From positions 1 to 38,383 of the forward strand of contig JBNGIO010005089.1 of NCBI GenBank assembly GCA_049999805.1: DNA of 38,383 nt, given 5' to 3'. The translations under genes and the position numbers were made by a program. The DNA comes from Folioceros fuciformis (lineage: Eukaryota > Anthocerotophyta > Anthocerotopsida > Anthocerotales). The notes beneath the pieces are model-generated. The model saw only the letters and a list, made by a program, of their open reading frames with translations. It was not told where the DNA came from and made no database searches. This document shows, one piece after another, positions 11,144-21,993 of this stretch. How positions within the stretch are numbered: the stretch's first letter is position 1; each line of letters opens with the position of its first letter.

Positions 11144-12271
11144 ATGGACAGTAACAAGGATGACGGCAGGAGATGTTTTGAGATTGGGCAAGCTGCGTTA
11201 GAGAGAGGAGATAAGGTTCGTGCCGTGAAATTTTTGACTAAGGCTCAGCGGCTGTTCCCGACTCCTCAAGTCGATGCTCTTCTCAAAATTGTGAACGGAG
11301 AGGATGGGAAGCAGGGATCAGAGGAGACAACTTCAGAAAATGGAGATGTGCAGAGGCCACTGTCTACAGCTAATGACGATGGAGAAAGCAGCGCGTCACA
11401 TGATTCCAGAGCTCACCGTCACAGTAACGGTGTGCATCAGTCTAATGGATCCAGTGCATCAGGCCCCACAGTTGAGCAGGTGGAAGTTGTGCGACGTGTG
11501 AGGAGAACCAAGGATTTCTACGAGATTCTGGGCGTATCGAAGACATGCTCAGAAGAGGAGGTAAGGAAAGCGTATCGGAAACTGTCTTTGAAGGTCCACC
11601 CCGACAAAAATAAAGCACAAGGTGCTGAGGAGGCATTCAAGGCGGTGTCAAAAGCGTTCATGTGCTTGAGTAATGCAGAGCGCAGGGCAAAATATGACCA
11701 GTGTCCAGAGGCGGAAGATGGCACTGAGGCTGCGCGTCAGAATCCATTTATGAGGCGGCGCCATGGAAACCCCATGTACTATGAGGACGTGTTTGATGCC
11801 AACGATATTTTCAACAGCTTTTTCTTCAGCGAGAATGGGGCGTTTCGAAGGGTTCATGTGAGGACCCCAGGTGCTCGTGCTGGGCGGACAGACACGCCTT
11901 CCAATAATCTGTTGGGTCTTCTGCAGTTGCTTCCAATCATTGCCTTGTTTGTTTTCACCTACTTCCCATTTTCTCGACCTGAGTATTCTTTAGAACAAGG
12001 TTCCCCTTACAACGTCCCGCAGGTAACTAGTAACCATGGGATCCAGTACTATGTGAGGTCGCCAACATTTGAGAAGGATTATCCAGTGGGAAGCCCTTCA
12101 AGAAGGTCACTTGAATATCAAGTGGAGAGCGAGTTCAAAGACTATCTTGTGCAGAGGTGCAAGTACGAACTCATGAATGCTCGTAGGTGGCGTGTAACAA
12201 GAGCTCAACAGTTAGCAGACAGTCCTGCTTGTGTAAGGCTGGAGCAGCAGTTGAAAGTACGGGTCTTTTAG
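11144..12271 (+). CDS. ER-membrane J-domain co-chaperone (DNAJB12/B14-like, DUF1977)
   Basis: Intron-free 375-aa frame with an ATG in fair context. Residues 1-50 form the short helical N-terminal region typical of this family (FEIGQAAL, KFLTKAQRLFP). A Ser/Asn-rich linker follows. The J domain spans about 123-188 and has the essential HPD motif at 152-154. A hydrophobic helix at about 255-275 (LLGLLQLLPIIALFVF) is the single membrane anchor. The remainder (about 280-370), with YYV and a basic C-terminal helix, is the DUF1977 region. In the animal and plant family the J domain faces the cytosol at the ER and recruits Hsp70 for membrane-protein quality control. The length matches complete family members. 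The gene runs toward the decayed B3 copy that follows. Confidence 0.93.
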   Translation: MDSNKDDGRRCFEIGQAALERGDKVRAVKFLTKAQRLFPTPQVDALLKIVNGEDGKQGSEETTSENGDVQRPLSTANDDGESSASHDSRAHRHSNGVHQSNGSSASGPTVEQVEVVRRVRRTKDFYEILGVSKTCSEEEVRKAYRKLSLKVHPDKNKAQGAEEAFKAVSKAFMCLSNAERRAKYDQCPEAEDGTEAARQNPFMRRRHGNPMYYEDVFDANDIFNSFFFSENGAFRRVHVRTPGARAGRTDTPSNNLLGLLQLLPIIALFVFTYFPFSRPEYSLEQGSPYNVPQVTSNHGIQYYVRSPTFEKDYPVGSPSRRSLEYQVESEFKDYLVQRCKYELMNARRWRVTRAQQLADSPACVRLEQQLKVRVF

Positions 12272-12319
12272 CAAATGGGGCTGGAAGACTGTGAGGGATA
12301 TGGGGGAAAATTGTAAGTT

Positions 12320-14300
12320 AGTCTAATTACGATGAAGGGCCAGACACATGAAGATGATGCTAACTGCATGTAGAGTTTCCTGCTGGACACGCAGGCACGT
12401 TATGAATTTAACAAGGTCCAGCGGCAATTGCCTCGTATCGTGCTCCTCCCTTTTGCACAGGATGGTCCGCTTGCTAGATTTCGGAAATCTTGAGAGATTC
12501 CTTGGCAAGTTCGGGTGTCTTGCGCACTTCCAACAAGGAAGCATCAGCGTTCTATTGCCTGTCCTGCCTTGTACGTTGTTGTTTCCGCTGCTTCTCCTTA
12601 GTTGTGAGTGGCCGGGGTGCTTCGTCTTTCTCATGTGCCTCAGCTTCGCCGTCCTCCTCCTTGCTGCTATCGCTTTCTTCCGCCTGTTGCTTGACTGTAA
12701 GCATTAGCCTTGGGGATCGTAGGTCGATTTATTTTCTCTTACGGTCAAGTGGCTTGAGTTTGAAAGCACTCTCTCTTGAGGATGAGCACCTGGGCCACAG
12801 TCGGAGCAGGACCAGTCAGGAAGTAATAAGCTTAAGCAAGAGTCAAAGCTGACGTTTGTCCTCGAATGCGGACCCCTCACCAGTATCCTCTGAGGCACCG
12901 GTTACTCGAATTCGAGTTTATCTCCAGGTGCAAACTGGTGATCTATGGAGTATTTCCACCGTCCCCCTCTGAATGCATTCCTCTCACGGAAATATACGAC
13001 GTTCCACGTCCTCCCATCATCATCCTGTAGCGTGATATTAGTGTGTGTGTGTTGGGAAGGTGATGGGCACCTCACTTGTCATATGCTGCACCCGACATTC
13101 AGCGGCATTTTCTTAGTACAGCCCTCGCAGCCATTCAGAGCCGCAACTTTAACACCATCTGACAAGGGACCGGTCTCCGGACACTGGAAGGCGCTTTACA
13201 GGTTCCCATCCAAGAACATGGCACACGAGGCAAGAAGGAGGACGGGAAGAAGGCAGTACACGGGGACTCACCAACCAGAATCTGCGATGGCAACAGCGGT
13301 ATCGATGTGAACAAAAATCTCCGGGGTACAAGGATGTCTGCATCATCGCGATCCCCATCCATGTTGCCGGGCCGCCCGTAGTAGGTTGTTGCCCACACAC
13401 CTACTGCAATATCGGGATTCTGCGTCCCACTGGACCTCCGCTCAGCACAAACTGGGCTGGCAGACCCCCAAAGACCCTGATTCTCTTCTGCACACGCCCT
13501 CGAGAACCGTCATCTCCCAAGCACAATCCACAATCGCAGCACACTTTGGAAACACGAGCAGCTGCGAGGGACGCTCACATCCTGATAGTCACGGGCTGTC
13601 GGCAGCGCGGGTGTGTGGAGTAGGTGTTGGGCAAGCAATCTGGCCTTCACAAGCTGTGCGGGGTTCGAATTTGCGTCCCCTTCTCGCAAGCCACAGCAGA
13701 AGGCGAGAGCAAGCGGGCCTGAGGTATGGTCAACTTTGGCTTCTTATCCTTCAAGCATCCTCGTGCCCGCCGTCTCCAGAGCGAATTCAAGCGGGCAGCC
13801 CCACCAGGCATGGCCAGCAGGGACGCCAACGGACGCCATGCCCCACAATCCTGACCTGCCCCCATCCCCTGCAATTCGCGTTTCTCCTCATCTGGCTTTC
13901 TCAGACTCTCCCAGCATTTTCCGATTCGACCACCCCCACTCTCTCGCCCAATCCGCTGCCCCAGGAATCCAATTTCGACACAGCCAGAGCAGGACAGGAC
14001 TCTCTTGTGCGCATTAGCTACGCCACGTCCTGAATTCTTCCATCTTTCCGCTCCCCCCTGCTCGCTGTCTGTGTCACACCGGGCTTTCCTTCCGCAGCGG
14101 TCTTTCTGTATGGACATAGCGTTTTCACGTTCCCCGTTCCTTTTTCAAATCCGTTGCCCAGTAACTTAACGGTCACCCGCTCTACACAGTCTACACAGTG
14201 TGTTATGTTTTCTCTCTCCACATCCTAGGTTCAAAGCTACAAAAAAAACCATGGCTGTGTACGCGGATAATAGCCTGACCGGCGGGCTGAACTTACCCCA
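12320..14300 (-). pseudogene. Decayed copy of the B3 gene at 20091-21993
   Basis: The - strand aligns piece by piece with the intact B3 gene, in the same order. The promoter side (about 14040-14300) matches the region near 22250-22480. A remnant KDKKPKL-IPQ segment lies near 13730. The 13505-13620 region resembles the stretch containing the second exon. Both alternative B3 first-half exons are present (ends near 13275 and around 13130-13190). The second-half exon (about 12920-13010) still reads DDGRTW and an ALSGGW-like NAFRGGRW, and the basic tail is near 12480-12540. The frame is broken repeatedly: an in-frame stop follows the degraded GD-LEFE segment and the tail needs several shifts. No open frame spans the gene. 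It is therefore a non-processed duplicate that kept its introns. Confidence 0.75.
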
Positions 14301-17300
14301 GTCTCCCCTTGCTCATTCTCATCCTGGTTTTTGAATGGTTCTTGACTCGAGCTCGAGGCTTAACCTTGATGTGTCCCTCGCTTGTCTCTTGTATTCTATC
14401 CTGACTTTTTGGGGCCTTTGGATGCAAGGAGTGCTGGATCCCAAGTTTGAGAACTCGGAACTCTGTGGATGAACTCGGAACTTTGACGGGTTCCGTATAT
14501 AACATACCACAACGAACAGAGGGGAGGTGTTAGAATTTTAGAACTATCTCCCCAGGTATCTTCTAGCATATACCTGTTTTCGTCATTGTGGAGAGCTGTG
14601 CGCTGCGGGGCCTTCCCCGAAGAGGTCAGTGCACCCACAGCGGCCATGCTTTCAGAATTGTGCTCGTTTCATCTAAGAGAAGACAAAGGAAAAGGGTCTC
14701 AGAACAGTGTGTTTGGCAAGCTTCACGGTTTTTCTCCATGGTCTCAGCCCCCGCAGCTCATGCTCTCATTTCCTCTCAATTAGACCATGAGCCTTCGACA
14801 CCTGCACGCACCTAATGCCCCTCTATCTGCCTACGTTATCTCAGGGCATGAGGCTTGTGACTCGGGACCCTGGGATAAACGAGACATTTCTAAGGGGGCC
14901 TTGGTCTCTCGCCACTGCCAGGATAGAGGAGGCGTTTCTGAGAAGGGCCTCAGTCTCTCGCCATCTCCAGGATAGAGGAGACGTTTCTGAGAAGGGCCTC
15001 AAGTCTCTCGCCATCTCCAGGATAGAGGAGACGTTTCTGAGGGGGGCCTCGATCCCTCGCCATCGCGAGTGATTGAGGCCTGCCTCAATCACAGCGTTTA
15101 TCCAGGACCGCCCTCCCCTGCCTCATTTCAAGCATCGTTTCCGAAGCCCTGCGTGGCACAACGATCCCTTTCGATACCCATTCAAGGACATCTACTTCCC
15201 GCAAGGCTGAAATCTTCAAGCAGAATCTAGCTAGAGGTTGTATTCTCCAAAGCCCTGAACTCTCCTAAAGGTTACCCAGACACCATGCTGACAGGTTTCT
15301 CAAGGATGTAATTCACAATCTCTGCTTGAATTTTGTTCTAAAAAGGGGCAAGCACTTCTGCTACTTCTAGTCATACCCTTCGTTCCACAACATGTATAGA
15401 CACCCCCAGGTATGTAGGAGCCTCAGTACATGTTGTGGGCACGTTCAATGTTTGCGGTAGTTCAAGTGACATGGCTTCAACAATTTTGCTTGCCATTATA
15501 TAGCGAGGTTCTATGTGTAAGTCTGACATGGCCATCAGCAAGCATGTTGTCTCCATTTCACAAATTCCATTACCCGTCTCCACTAAAGGCACCTTCCTAT
15601 CCCTACCACTCTAGTCGAAAACATATTCAGCGCCAGTCACAACTACCTACCAATTGTTCCCCTAGCCTCTTCCTCAACTTGCATACCACCACCAACGCTC
15701 ACGGTGACCCTCCATGACCGTTCTGCTCACACAAACCAGGTTCGAAGGAGGTTGATACCTCGCCATGTCCACATAGTGCACTCCTCTACAATCCAGACCA
15801 CAGTTGGTCTTCCAACCTCACACCCCTTCGTCGGCGGTCAAAGCACGATGCAGCCTACACAGATAAGGAAGGTAATTTGTGCACCGCATCCCAACCTTGA
15901 ATGCCGTGTCCCTTGCTTCTTTCAACTCCTAAACACATGCACATGCACGAGAACTCACTATCAGCACCTCCTGCATAGGCTCCTATGACCCTATCTTATT
16001 CAACATGTGTTGTACCCTAATGATCAGTTCCACCCTTGACAACGAAGGCGCCTCTGGTGCATCATTCCGGGAAAATTGTGGTCCTCATATACTATACTCC
16101 CCATCCTCGTCAACGTCCACACAATATACTGGAGGCCCCACCAACCCTGTCAGTCTCTTTTCTTCTTAGAACGCCTCTGCAGAACGTGGCCCGATATGTG
16201 GCCATCCGTAGATCTCATTCTTCGCACCCTATGAAAATTCCACACTTGCACGAAAGTTGCAAGCTCTTGCCGTGGGCATGAATGTTGTGTGCAGCGAGTG
16301 AATATACCAATGGTTTGTTAAGTGTAGCTCCAAACTTTGTTGTAGGTCTTATATATATACCCTTCATACAAAAAGTCCCATTTTTCAAACACAATCCTCC
16401 AAAAATGTTCTATCCTCTACACATCAAGCACCCACGCACTTGCAATCAGCACAACCATTCTCCCCAATTCCATCTGCTCCCCACCCTACATCTGCAAATG
16501 TGATCCATGTGACAAGCATACGATCACTTCCATGAGGATGGTTCAGATGTATTACATTGTATAGTCTGCCAAGGGGGATTGTGATCTTAAGCTTCTTTAG
16601 ATGCACACAGTCATGGGAGCCAGTGTTGCCTAGTCCCTTCCCATTCCCTATCATCCTATGGCGTCTACCTAAACTTGCACCAACAACCATGTGATTGCGT
16701 AGGAGAGTGATAGGAATGTTCCCAACAGCTGCCTGCACCAAGTTGGGCTCGAGTGGCACTTGCCGCACTGGGGTCTGCACTCCGTTCCCTTGAGGGAGAG
16801 GTAGGACGAGGCCTCTAGGGGTGAAGCCATGTTGGGGACCTGAGGGCCCGACCTCAGGCCATGGCATCACCGTTGTCTAGCACGATAGTCAATCACCTCC
16901 AGCGCTCCAATCTCTGTTTAGCGTTCATATTGTTGCACTGCGTTGAAGCTTGGCCTCGAGAAGTAGGTTGCAGTTTGAGAACGATAGTGGAGGCAGGGTT
17001 GTGACAATGGATGTGAAGTGCTGCACAATATTATTCTTTTATACTATGCCTGACGGGATTGTAATATATGTTTCTAAGTAATATGTTCTATGGACAACCT
17101 TACTTTGAATGCTTATGCGGTGGCAACAATGGAAGAAATATAAAAAGATACTTATATGACCTTTGGCAATAACGCAAGTTGGTTTGAGCGTTGTGAATAG
17201 TTTTCCATATTTCAGTTATTATGAAATTTATAAAATTATCTTCATGTTTTATTTCATACAAAATTCTTCCGCTTTTATGAATTTGAGCTGTTAACTATTA

Positions 17301-17550
17301 CCTGTTTGTATGTTGTAAAAATGATAAAAGTCCTATATTTAAGGACAAATGTGATAAGGCCTCCAAGTTAGGACGAAAAGGGTCTATTGGACCCGTTACT
17401 AAAATGTAATATACGTGGAGAACAAACCCTAAAGAAAGGCTTTGATCCCTCGGCTAATTGTTGTTTGCGAAGGTGTGAGAGATGACCTCCCACAGGATGG
17501 GACAAGACGTAGACGCGACAGCACGGGAACGGAAAGGGACGGGCAAGGGT
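14300..17550. other. Gene-free spacer between B3 copies
   Basis: I found no recognisable coding exon. Two - strand open frames read somewhat like protein: 15371-15592 (73 aa, with a CEMETTCLLMAMSDLH stretch) and 16424-16870 (148 aa, ending in a Cys-containing GENGCADCKCVGA). They match no family I know and could be remnants of a mobile element. About 17000-17420 is AT-rich. Confidence 0.35.
14885..15065. repeat. Minisatellite, 49-50-bp unit, about 3.5 copies
   Basis: Tandem units built around CTCTCGCCATCTCCAGGATA and GAGGAGACGTTTCTGAGAAG. The GGATAGAGGA landmark recurs at 14921, 14970 and 15020, giving periods of 49 and 50. The central copies are nearly identical and the outer ones diverged. 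Confidence 0.85.
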
Positions 17551-17553
17551 GCA

Positions 17554-17725
17554 TGGGAGGGTTGGATCGGGGGGTTTGGGTTTGCTGTATCATGCATTTC
17601 GTGTCGCCTGCAGCGATCACCCTTGAACTGAGAGAGGCCTGGGAGGGTTGGATCCGGGGGTTTGGGTTTGCAGTATCTTGCATTTCATGTCGCGCGAGGG
17701 ATCATCCCTGAACTGAGAGAGGCCA
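17554..17725. repeat. 86-bp tandem duplication
   Basis: Two adjacent copies (17554-17639 and 17640-17725) start with TGGGAGGGTTGGATC and end with CTGAGAGAGGCC. They differ at scattered bases. The reading frames through them are not recognisable proteins. Confidence 0.85.
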
Positions 17726-18118
17726 GTGAAAAAGTGGAATTGCGAATGACGTGAAAGGAACAGTCGGGTGGAAGGGAGGCGTCAAGGTTTCAGAGCTTGG
17801 ACGATGGAGGATGTCCGTTGTGGGGCATTCCTTTGAAAAACAATCTTCTCGTCCTATGCGCCACAGCGGCCTTGAGTGGTTTGTCAAGAAAGAATTCTGA
17901 CACCTCCCCTCTGTCCTCTGCCCTTTGCGTAGAGGAGTGGAGATGGTGGAGGTGTAGATAGTCATGCATGGATACATAGATAGGGTGCTTGGGGGAGTGG
18001 AGATGTAGATGGGGTGCGTACTGGGAGTGGATGGAGAGATCCCTCTTGTGCGATCAAATTAAGGATAACATTCTACACCTTGTGAAGCAGCAGTCGATGT
18101 CACGAAATTTCAGTCCAA
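17726..18118. other. Short spacer 3' of the second B3 copy
   Basis: No gene seen. It contains imperfect GGAGTGGAGATG-type repeats near 17930-18030 and should hold the 3' UTR of the B3 copy that ends at 18119. Confidence 0.35.
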
Positions 18119-18830
18119 TTAAGTGGACTTCAACACACTCGAGACTTCTTCCTCGCACCGTGTGTTACTAATAAGCTTAGGTCTCTTGAGGGCTACCTCC
18201 GAGGAATCATCTGTGTTATCTGGTATCCGTTTCTTGTTGTCCTGGACTTCTTCCAAGACACCGTGCCCCCTGACGATGTGCACCTGTGCCACAAGTCGGA
18301 GCAGGCGACGTCAGCAAGCAAGCAAGGCGAAGGATGAGTCAGAGCAGACTGCCGGCTTGGTGAGCCCGACTCTCACCAGAAACCTCCTGGGACGTACTAG
18401 CTCGAAGGTGACTATATCTCCCACCGCAAGGCGATGGTCTACGGAGTATTTCTTCCATCCTCCGCTGAGCGCATTCCTGCCATGCAAATAAACAGCGGTC
18501 CACGTCCTCCCGTCGTCATCCAGTAATGCGATATCAGAGTCCACAGCCGGAAGGTGATCCGACGTCCACCGCCTATCCAAAAGCTGCAACCAAGATCCGG
18601 CAGCATTCTATCAGCGCTAAACAACGAGTGTTACGCCCTTACACGACGCAAGAACATGTGACAAGGCAGCAGCGCGACTCACCACCATGAATACTCTGAC
18701 ACAGTGCCACTCCGTCATTTCCTTCTGGAAGAACGGCAGTCGCGGGAGCGCAGGATCACGAACCCCGTCCATGGCGGAGGGCAATGGAGGATTTACGAGC
18801 GAGAGTGAGCCAGGTAGATGCATAAATCGC
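18119..18830 (-). CDS. Second B3-domain gene copy, divergent, 5' part unresolved
   Basis: Three exons have intact frames and matching phase-0 splice sites. The first is about 18830-18683; its end reads FQKEMTEW-CVRVFM, the first strand of the B3 fold. Then comes 18583-18377, exactly 207 nt as in the intact copy, with SDHLP, LLDDDGRTW, ALSGGWKKYSVDH and GD-VTFEL. The last is 18283-18119, beginning VHIVRG and ending with a stop after a 54-aa tail. B3 domains are plant-specific DNA-binding folds. Compared with the intact copy, the long basic and Glu-rich C-terminal tail is replaced by a short one, and the first-half exon is strongly changed (no SHV-x-FW core). The N-terminal exons are not clear; an 84-codon frame at 19534-19788 may represent them. 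It could be a functional short paralogue or an early pseudogene. Confidence 0.6.
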
Positions 18831-18881
18831 TGTGCGTGCTTGGCGTGCCTGAACGGATTTGCACCTGTTTATGACGCCGTG

Positions 18882-19200
18882 GTTGCCATGGACGGGGGTC
18901 TACTGAACCCTATGTTCCCTCATATGCACCTCGTATATGGAAGCCGAGAATAGTATACCGCAAAGTGGATAGAAAGCTCAAGCCCTCCCTTCCTAAGTGT
19001 AGGATTGAGGATGAGCTATGCAGGAAGTTGCCATGGACCAGGACTTCTAAACCCAATTTTCCCTTGTGTACACCTCATCTATGGAAGCTGAGAATAGTAT
19101 ACTACTGCAAGGTGGATACAAAGCCCTCCCCTTCCTAAGTGAAAGCTTTGTGAGGTGAGCTATGACAGGAAGTGGATAGAAGGTCAAGCCCTGGCTTTCT
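18882..19200. repeat. Tandem duplication, unit about 145 bp
   Basis: Copy one starts at 18882 and copy two at 19027, both with GTTGCCATGGAC. Both include GGAAGC-GAGAATAGTATAC and a CCCTTCCTAAGTG segment. A third partial copy (ATGACAGGAAGTGGATAGAA) follows near 19161. The copies differ by several substitutions and small indels. No coding function is apparent. Confidence 0.75.
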
Positions 19201-19392
19201 TTCCTTCCTTGTCGGTGAACTATTTAGGAAGTGCATACAAGGTCAAGCACACAGGGACGGCAGCACACGAGCCAGCTCACCAGCTGAGCATGAGAGATCA
19301 CCGCCAAGATTCTCCTGACTACCCTTCTCCATTAGCCCAAAAGGACCTGACGTTAACTCCAGTGCTCAATCGCAGCGCAATTTGAAAACACA

Positions 19393-19496
19393 AGCAGGAA
19401 TTTCAAGGAAGGAAAAAGGGATGCACGATCACATCCCGANNNNNNNNNNAGCAGGAATTTCAAGGAAGGAAAAAGGGATGCACGATCACATCCCGA
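19393..19496. other. Assembly gap (10 N) flanked by a perfect 47-bp duplicate
   Basis: The 47 bases at 19393-19439 are repeated exactly at 19450-19496, with 10 N (19440-19449) between them. This is best explained by two contig ends that overlap and were joined without collapsing the overlap. A real tandem duplication is less likely. Confidence 0.85.
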
Positions 19497-19533
19497 AGGT
19501 TGCAGGATCGCAGCATGCGAGTGTGGAGGACGG

Positions 19534-19788
19534 TTAGGCGCCGGGCCCAAGCTTCTGCATCTCGCGGGCCATGGCAGAATACCAGATCGAGGCAACGAAC
19601 AGCTTCTTATCCTCAACATCCTCCTGCTCCGTCCCCCTTCTCCGGAGCGCGCTCATGGGGCTGGCCACCACCAGGAAGAACGACGACAGATGCCACGACC
19701 TTCCACCCGCGCAATCCGCTGCTTGCCGCTCCCGAATCCGAATTGGGCAAGGCATGCACGAGGAGAGTGCAGTAATGCTACCGTCCAT
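19534..19788 (-). CDS. 84-aa open frame, possible 5' exon of the second B3 copy
   Basis: Starts with MDGSITAL and ends REMQKLGPGA before a stop. It contains a hydrophobic LSSFFLVVASPM patch and an acidic EQEDVEDKK segment. Its 3' side lies directly upstream of sequence resembling the intact B3 gene's second-exon region. Its DNA resembles that gene's first exon in places (a Glu/Lys-rich run, then AAGCTTG). I do not recognise it as an independent protein. It may be a diverged, out-of-frame remnant of the B3 N-terminal exon. Confidence 0.3.
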   Translation of the reverse strand: MDGSITALSSCMPCPIRIRERQAADCAGGRSWHLSSFFLVVASPMSALRRRGTEQEDVEDKKLFVASIWYSAMAREMQKLGPGA

Positions 19789-20090
19789 TGCCGAGGAAAG
19801 AGAGTAAGTGCAAAAATGCAAGTAGAAACTACAAATGCTCCTGTATGGGTTGCCTCGAGTGCACATTGGCTTTACCGAGCGTACGGGTTGTGAAATAAGG
19901 CCGGAATAGTAACTGAAAGGACAAACTTAAAGGAGAATGGAAAGCGTCTCGGGAGATGACGAAACACTGTACGCGTTGTCTTAACTGAAGACACCAGTGA
20001 AGCAGCCCAGCCAGTACTGCCACGTGAAGTTGGTACCAACGTGAATTCGCTTCCTGCCAGAAGTCATGCATAGAATTGTACAAGCTTGGT

Positions 20091-21993
20091 TTATTGGCGA
20101 TTGCCTCCCACTTTGCTCCCTTTCTTGGAAGTGGCGTTGTGCTTTCTAGATTTTAGAAAATTTGAGAGGTTCCTCGTTGCGATGGGCTTGGGTCTTTTGC
20201 GGGCAGGATTAGCCTCACTCACCTTTAGTTGCTCTCCGGCAGCAGCTCCTGCTACTTGTTCTTGGAGGCGGGAGGAAGCCGCCCTCTTCTTATTAGTGCT
20301 TTCCTGAACTGGCACCTTCACTTGCCTCCTATCCTTATTGCTCGCCCATGGCTGTTTCTGCTTCACTTGTTTGCTTACTTTGACAGCTGGTTTCGTCTTC
20401 CTGTCCTGCTTTGGCAATTGTTTCCGCTTGCCTTTCTCCCTTTCCTTGGCAGTACTTCTGACAGTCCTCCGTTCCAGCCTGTTGGGTCGTCTATCCTCTG
20501 ATTCATCCCGAGCTTCCTCTTCTTCCTCCTCCTCCTCCTCCTCCTCCTCGGACTCCTCGTCGTCACTGTCCTTCCTTGCTTTTGCCTGTCTCTTGACTGG
20601 ATGCTTCAACTTGAAGCGCTCATTTCGTTTTCCTGCGTTGTCTCCTGTACTGCTATCCTGGACTGCCTCGTGATCAGCTGCTCTGACAATGTGCATCTGC
20701 TCCACAGTCGTAGCAGGACAGGTTACGAGGCAGGCATACAAGCAAAAACAAAAGACCAAACCGTGTGCCCAACCGCTCACCAGGAACGTCGTCGGCTTCA
20801 CTAATTCGAAGGTGACTACATCTCCAACCTCAAGGTCGTGGTCTTTGGCGTATCCTCCCCATCCCCCGCTGAGTCCATTCTTGTGAAGGAGATACCGAGC
20901 CTCCCACGTCCTCCCGTCCTCATCCTGTAACGTCAAATCCGTGGTCTCGGCCGGCAGGTGCTCAAGACACCACTCCTTCGGCAAACCCTGCAACCAACAG
21001 GCGGCAGCATTTAGTCAGCACAAAAGAGATTCCAGGTGGATTGCCTCCCGCCAGACCCCGACTTACCATCCAAAAACACCCGGAAACGTGAGACGGCATC
21101 ATCTCACGAGACATGAACGGGTGCGCAGGATCCAGGGACGCCTCAACACGCCTCGCAGCCTTCCGTGCCGCGACGCGGACAGCGTCTGAGACCTCTCCAC
21201 GGACAAGTCTCCGGGCATTGGAATGCGCGCTGCAGACTCCCATAGGGAAACAAACAGACGGCGCAAAAATGAGGACGGGAAGAAGGCAGCACGCGAACTC
21301 ACCAACCAGAATCCTGCAGTCACATGCGATCTCAACATTTGCTTCACGGTGAACGGAAAGCTCCCAGACGCAAGGCGATCTGCAGCGTTCCAAGCCCCGT
21401 CCAATGCGGCGTTCGAAGGGCTGGGGGCCGCTGGTCGCACGTTCCTTCCCACACACCTAAGGCATCATCGGAATTCCATGCCCCTCCTCAGCTCACCACA
21501 ACACACGCAAGCCTAACCATAAGGAAACAGTAGCCCACCCACCTTCTGCGAGGTCCCCGAAGATCCACACTCTCCTTCTGCACCAACACACAAGGACCGT
21601 CATCTCCCAACCCCGAGCACATCGACTTTACAGACAAGAGCAACACTGAGAGAGAAAAAGGCACGGCCGCGCACATCCTCATAGTTGCAGGCGGGCAACA
21701 GTGCGACTCTGGAGGAGCGTCGTCTTTCGCCGCTAGGCACTTTGGGCTTGAGAACCTGTCATCAAGCAGAACTCGAATTGGCGTCTCCTTCTTTCTCACA
21801 GGCCACGAACATGAGCAGCAAGAAAGGCGAAGTCTAGTACCAGTACCTGAGGCCTGACAAGCTTGGGCTTCTTAGCCTTCCCAGCCTCCTCCGCGGCCTT
21901 CTCCAGACCGAGTTCCCGCAATTTCCTCTTGTTCTCCTCGATTCTCTTGATCCTGGCCTGCTCGTACTCGTTCAGCGCATTCTTCTGCCCCAT
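20091..21993 (-). CDS. B3-domain transcription factor (At5g42700/At3g19184-like)
   Basis: Clear exons: 21993-21847 (49 aa, with YEQARIKRIEENKRKL, a coiled N-terminal motif of this plant B3 family); 21755 to about 21684 (RRSSRVALLPACNYED, another family signature); a first-half B3 exon; 20987-20781 (GLPKEW, LQDEDGRTW, GLSGGWGGYAKDH, GDVVTFEL); and 20696-20091 (MHIVRAAD, then a 190-aa tail). The tail has a 12-residue Glu run, many Lys/Arg clusters usable as nuclear signals, and a conserved-looking RNLSNFLKSRKH end. Two alternative first-half exons exist, at about 21420-21303 and 21229-21067, and either splices in phase onto 20987. The splice from the second exon into these was not resolved, so an intermediate exon may exist. 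Predicted role: nuclear, sequence-specific DNA binding. It is transcribed away from the PPR gene at 22812. Confidence 0.82.

Noticed and set aside
13386-14033. 215-aa + strand open frame
   Set aside because: It lies antisense to the decayed B3 copy, is Pro/Ser-rich and has no motif. The - strand homology to the intact B3 gene explains the sequence.
20516-20560. GAG/GAA run as a stand-alone microsatellite
   Set aside because: It is in frame within the B3 gene and encodes the Glu-rich segment of the tail, so it is described there.
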